Of a stretch of 7,444 bases of DNA, positions 5,839 to 7,444 are shown one piece after another; within the stretch, counting starts at the first letter, position 1; every line of letters begins with the position of its first letter. This DNA is from an uncultured Bacilli bacterium. GTDB taxonomy: Bacteria > Bacillota_I > Bacilli_A > RF39 > UBA660. The notes beneath the pieces were generated by a model. The model saw only the letters and a list, made by a program, of their open reading frames with translations. It was not told the origin of the DNA and made no database searches. The stretch is taken from positions 1 through 7,444 of the forward strand of contig CANRLB010000052.1 in NCBI GenBank assembly GCA_947631365.1, read 5' to 3'. The position numbers and the translations under genes were made by a program.

Positions 5839-6123
5839 ATCCCACTTAATTATTATATCACCTTCCGTTGAAAGTAAAAAATTCTCTCTAGCATAATTAA
5901 TTAAGCCTTCATTTTCACTTAATCTTGCAATTTCAGTATTTAATTTATCTTCAGTTTCTAATAAATAATTATATTTATTATTTAATTCTCTTTCTAATTT
6001 TTTATTGCTCATTATTTGTTGCCAATCTTTATAAACGGAAGCAATTAAAAGAGATAGCAAAGTAATTATTGCTGTCAAAATTAAAACAAGTCTCTTTTTT
6101 TCTTTCTTGCTTTTCTTATGCAT
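5818..6123 (-). CDS. divIC: Cell division protein DivIC / FtsB-type septum formation initiator
   Basis: This small bitopic membrane protein of 101 residues acts in the divisome, where DivIC pairs with FtsL and DivIB to link the ring to septal wall synthesis. The order is typical: a basic cytosolic tail (1-11, very Lys-rich), one membrane helix (~12-30), then an extracytoplasmic coiled coil (~37-70), then the conserved close INYARENF---EGDIIIKW (76-94), which matches the usual AR-x-GY-x-PGE-x-hh ending. The ribosome binding site AAGGGAAG (6131-6138) is 7 nt before the ATG. It follows yabQ after 54 nt that contain a vegetative-type promoter. The yabP-yabQ-divIC order is that of Bacillus and clostridia. 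The family is confident; DivIC is preferred to FtsL on context and C-terminus. Confidence 0.9.
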   Translation of the reverse strand: MHKKSKKEKKRLVLILTAIITLLSLLIASVYKDWQQIMSNKKLERELNNKYNYLLETEDKLNTEIARLSENEGLINYARENFLLSTEGDIIIKWDKKNTSD

Positions 6124-6152
6124 TAGCTATCTTCCCTTTTATATTTAATTTA

Positions 6153-6181
6153 AGATTAGCATAAGATTATAACTATTTCAA
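6153..6181 (-). promoter_or_regulatory. Probable vegetative promoter of divIC
   Basis: On the minus strand, -35 TTGAAA (6176-6181), overlapping the yabQ stop codon, a 17-bp spacer, and -10 TAATCT (6153-6158) preceded by TG at the extended -10 position. The predicted start is ~22 nt before the divIC ATG. It would let the division gene be expressed in growth independently of the sporulation genes upstream. A TATAAT at 6166-6171 lies in the spacer but has no good -35. Confidence 0.45.
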
Positions 6182-6480
6182 TTCTTTAAAATCCTTTTGA
6201 CATAAATTTTACTTTTCAATTTTTTATATAAAATAATTCCTATCATAAATCCTAATAGAACAGTTAAAATAAAATAAATATGAAAATATCCTTTATTTAA
6301 ATGATATAAAATTATTATATAAATTATCGACATATCAATAACATATATAAAAGTAATAATATGTTTATAAATTACTTTTAATTTATCTATTAGTTTAAAA
6401 TTAATAATTGTTAAAAAAGCAAAAATTATACCATAAAAGAAAGAAATTAAAAAAGATAATAATTGTAAATTAGCACTCAT
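6178..6480 (-). CDS. yabQ: Spore cortex biosynthesis protein YabQ-like membrane protein
   Basis: This 100-residue, highly hydrophobic protein has three predicted membrane helices (~5-28, ~40-60, ~66-86) and a basic C-terminal tail rich in Lys. In Bacillus subtilis YabQ sits in the forespore-surrounding membranes and is needed for cortex formation; its biochemical role is unknown. Sequence identity of small membrane proteins is hard to judge by eye, so the name rests mainly on topology, the N-terminal pattern (LQLLSFLISFFYGIIFAF) and position between yabP and divIC. It is shorter than the B. subtilis protein and has fewer helices. Its ATG shares one base with the yabP stop (TAATG) and there is no good ribosome binding site, so it probably relies on coupled translation from yabP. 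Confidence 0.8.
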   Translation of the reverse strand: MSANLQLLSFLISFFYGIIFAFLTIINFKLIDKLKVIYKHIITFIYVIDMSIIYIIILYHLNKGYFHIYFILTVLLGFMIGIILYKKLKSKIYVKRILKN

Positions 6481-6770
6481 TATTTAAACAATTTAGAAAG
6501 TAAACTTTCTTCTTTATTTTTTTTCATATTTTCAATATAAGCAAAACTTATTAATTTTCCCTTTATTTTAACATTACCATCATGCGTATCTAGTTTAACT
6601 ATTTCTAATCCTTCTCCTTTAAGAAGAATAACCCCCATATTTGACTCCATTAAAAACTCTTGATCATCAAAACTGCTTATTTTATTTATACCACTTAAAC
6701 TTATAACACTACGGTCAGTTATTTTTATTTCATGGGAACCATAATTTACCATATCTATATTACTTTCCAT
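6480..6770 (-). CDS. yabP: Sporulation protein YabP (YabP/YqfC family)
   Basis: This 96-residue soluble beta-rich protein is of the YabP/YqfC family; family members are made in the mother cell during sporulation and are needed for normal spore assembly. Diagnostic stretches are ISLSGINKISSFDDQEFLME (23-42), the core GVILLKGEGLEIVKLD (46-61) and the G-x-hxhxGKLISFAY block (65-78). The length is normal. A strong AGGAGG (6776-6781) lies 5 nt before the ATG. It is the first gene after the terminator at 6806-6844 and is coupled to yabQ. In B. subtilis yabP and yabQ are under sigma-E; no clear sigma-E promoter could be fitted in the 35 bp available here. Confidence 0.92.
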   Translation of the reverse strand: MESNIDMVNYGSHEIKITDRSVISLSGINKISSFDDQEFLMESNMGVILLKGEGLEIVKLDTHDGNVKIKGKLISFAYIENMKKNKEESLLSKLFK

Positions 6771-6805
6771 ATTGTCCTCCTAAATAAAGATATGTTTTAA
6801 GTAAT

Positions 6806-6844
6806 AAAAAAAGAACTAACAAATATTATTATTTGCTAATTCTT
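6806..6844 (-). terminator. Rho-independent terminator after the 114-residue gene
   Basis: On the minus strand a stem of about 14 bp (arms 6831-6844 and 6811-6824, two positions G-U) has a 6-nt loop and ends in a run of seven T. It starts 5 nt after the stop codon at 6849, closes the spoVG transcription unit, and so makes yabP the first gene of a new unit. Confidence 0.88.
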
Positions 6845-6848
6845 AATG

Positions 6849-7193
6849 TTATTTACTAGGTATATTATCTTTTTTATCAATCATTTTTATTTCTTGATAA
6901 ATAGATCTGGCCATGGGAACCACTGCTGAAGATGTCAAGAATCTTTGAATATTTTCAACATTAATAATATATTGATTGTTTTTTGTAATAGCTATTCCCT
7001 TAGAAATAATTTGGTCTATTATTTGTTTTTCATTTTGTAATGAACTACACATATATTCATATACTTCTAAGTTTTGAGCCATAATGTTTTCTCTATCTAT
7101 AACATCTTGATTATATTCTATTCTTAGTCCCCATTTTATATCATATAACCAATTTTTGATTATTTGATACATTTCTTGATATACTTTATCCAT
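6849..7193 (-). CDS. Unrecognised 114-residue cytosolic protein downstream of spoVG
   Basis: I do not recognise this family. The product is soluble, mostly helical by composition, rich in Ile, Gln, Asn and charged residues, with no signal peptide, no membrane helix and a single Cys (residue 49). Features that may be conserved are the Trp/Tyr-rich N-terminal part (NWLYDIKWGLRIEY, 14-27), a middle helix (IIDQIISKGIAIT, 58-70) and a patch SSAVVPMARSIYQEI (88-102). The Q-I-I-S-K-G-I stretch resembles a winged-helix edge but is not enough for a call. The ATG lies 11 nt after the spoVG stop with a weak TAGGA before it, and a strong terminator follows, so it is the last gene of the spoVG unit. In Bacillus glmU follows spoVG; here it does not. 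Coding is supported by uniform composition, operon fit and the terminator. Confidence 0.8.
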   Translation of the reverse strand: MDKVYQEMYQIIKNWLYDIKWGLRIEYNQDVIDRENIMAQNLEVYEYMCSSLQNEKQIIDQIISKGIAITKNNQYIINVENIQRFLTSSAVVPMARSIYQEIKMIDKKDNIPSK

Positions 7194-7204
7194 ATTAAGT
7201 AATC

Positions 7205-7444
7205 CTAGTTTTCTTCTTCAACAGTTGGATTATTATATTCTTCTAAGATTTTTGTTTCAAACATTTCTCTTGTTTCAGCATTAGTTGGATGAACAATATC
7301 TTCGAATTTTTCATCGTTTACTTTGCGACTAGGCATAGCGCAAAATAATCTGTTTTCTCCTTCTATTATTCTAATGTTGCTTACTACGAAGCAATCATCG
7401 ATAGTGACAGTTGCATAACCTTTAAGTCTTGAACCCTCTCTATC
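7205..7444 (-). CDS. spoVG: SpoVG, 3' part (gene continues beyond the window)
   Basis: The last 79 residues are present. They contain the SpoVG core: the beta-strand GYATVTIDDCFVVSNIRIIE, then NRLFCAMPSRK (31-41), then FEDIVHPTNAETR (47-59), and an acidic, variable tail TVEEEN. In B. subtilis the corresponding motif is LFVAMPSKR--G-FRDIAHPI. SpoVG is a small nucleic-acid-binding regulator, first known for a role in asymmetric septation and cortex formation and now known to bind RNA and DNA more widely. About a dozen or more N-terminal residues lie outside the window. It has no ATG-started frame of useful length inside the window because only its 3' part is present. It is co-transcribed with the 114-residue gene. 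Confidence 0.94.
   Translation of the reverse strand, partial: DREGSRLKGYATVTIDDCFVVSNIRIIEGENRLFCAMPSRKVNDEKFEDIVHPTNAETREMFETKILEEYNNPTVEEEN

Noticed and set aside
6496..6509. Hairpin GAAAG-TTTA-CTTTC at the end of yabP
   Set aside because: It has only five base pairs, no T run after it, and is in coding sequence just before the coupled yabQ start, so it is not a terminator.
6771..6805. Possible sigma-E promoter upstream of yabP (CATATCTT as -10)
   Set aside because: The -10 fits only partly and nothing like the sigma-E -35 is found at the right distance, because that place is taken by the T run of the preceding terminator.

Overview
The window reads as a chromosomal segment of a very AT-rich, low-GC Gram-positive bacterium. 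It is most likely an uncultured gut Bacilli lineage related to the Erysipelotrichia or walled relatives of the Mollicutes; that placement is inference. Reasons: extreme A/T codon bias, AGGAGG and AGGTGA ribosome binding sites, and a yabP-yabQ-divIC block plus spoVG, as in endospore-forming Firmicutes. TGA is used as a stop (yabQ) and Trp is TGG, so this is the standard bacterial code and not the Mycoplasma code.

Left part (1-2016, leftward) is accessory. The window edge holds only the first codons of a gene that begins like a secreted protein (1-27). Next comes a terminator (72-96) and a 600-codon open frame (145-1944) for a modular extracellular protein with beta-rich, Ig-like and FN3-like segments and a Cys/Trp/Tyr-rich C-terminal domain. 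This frame has no ATG, GTG or TTG start at its N-terminal end and no signal peptide. It opens directly downstream of a very good vegetative promoter (TTGACT-17 bp-TATACT) that carries a near-perfect 21-bp palindrome in its spacer. The last ~230 codons are clearly richer in G+C than the rest of the frame. The picture is a headless silent cassette or 5'-truncated gene that is itself a mosaic.

Divergent from it is a 154-residue regulator (2017-2481) made of two consecutive XRE-type HTH domains, 41 of 68 residues identical. It is a natural candidate to bind the palindrome and its degenerate copies around the divergent promoters.

Core part (2467-5812). The XRE gene converges on a leftward operon of a TGS-domain nucleoside (uridine) kinase and glyceraldehyde-3-phosphate dehydrogenase, whose reading frames overlap by 8 nt. 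The XRE and GAPDH stop codons overlap inside the loop of a shared bidirectional terminator. A divergent promoter region separates the kinase from clpP (rightward). clpP in turn converges on divIC through a second bidirectional terminator of nearly the same design.

Right part (5818-7444, leftward) is cell division and sporulation: the 3' end of spoVG, an unrecognised 114-residue protein, a terminator, then yabP and yabQ (coupled by a TAATG overlap), then divIC, which appears to have its own vegetative promoter. Apart from the regulator-cassette region at 1-2016, this is ordinary core chromosome. No tRNA, rRNA, CRISPR array or insertion sequence was seen.
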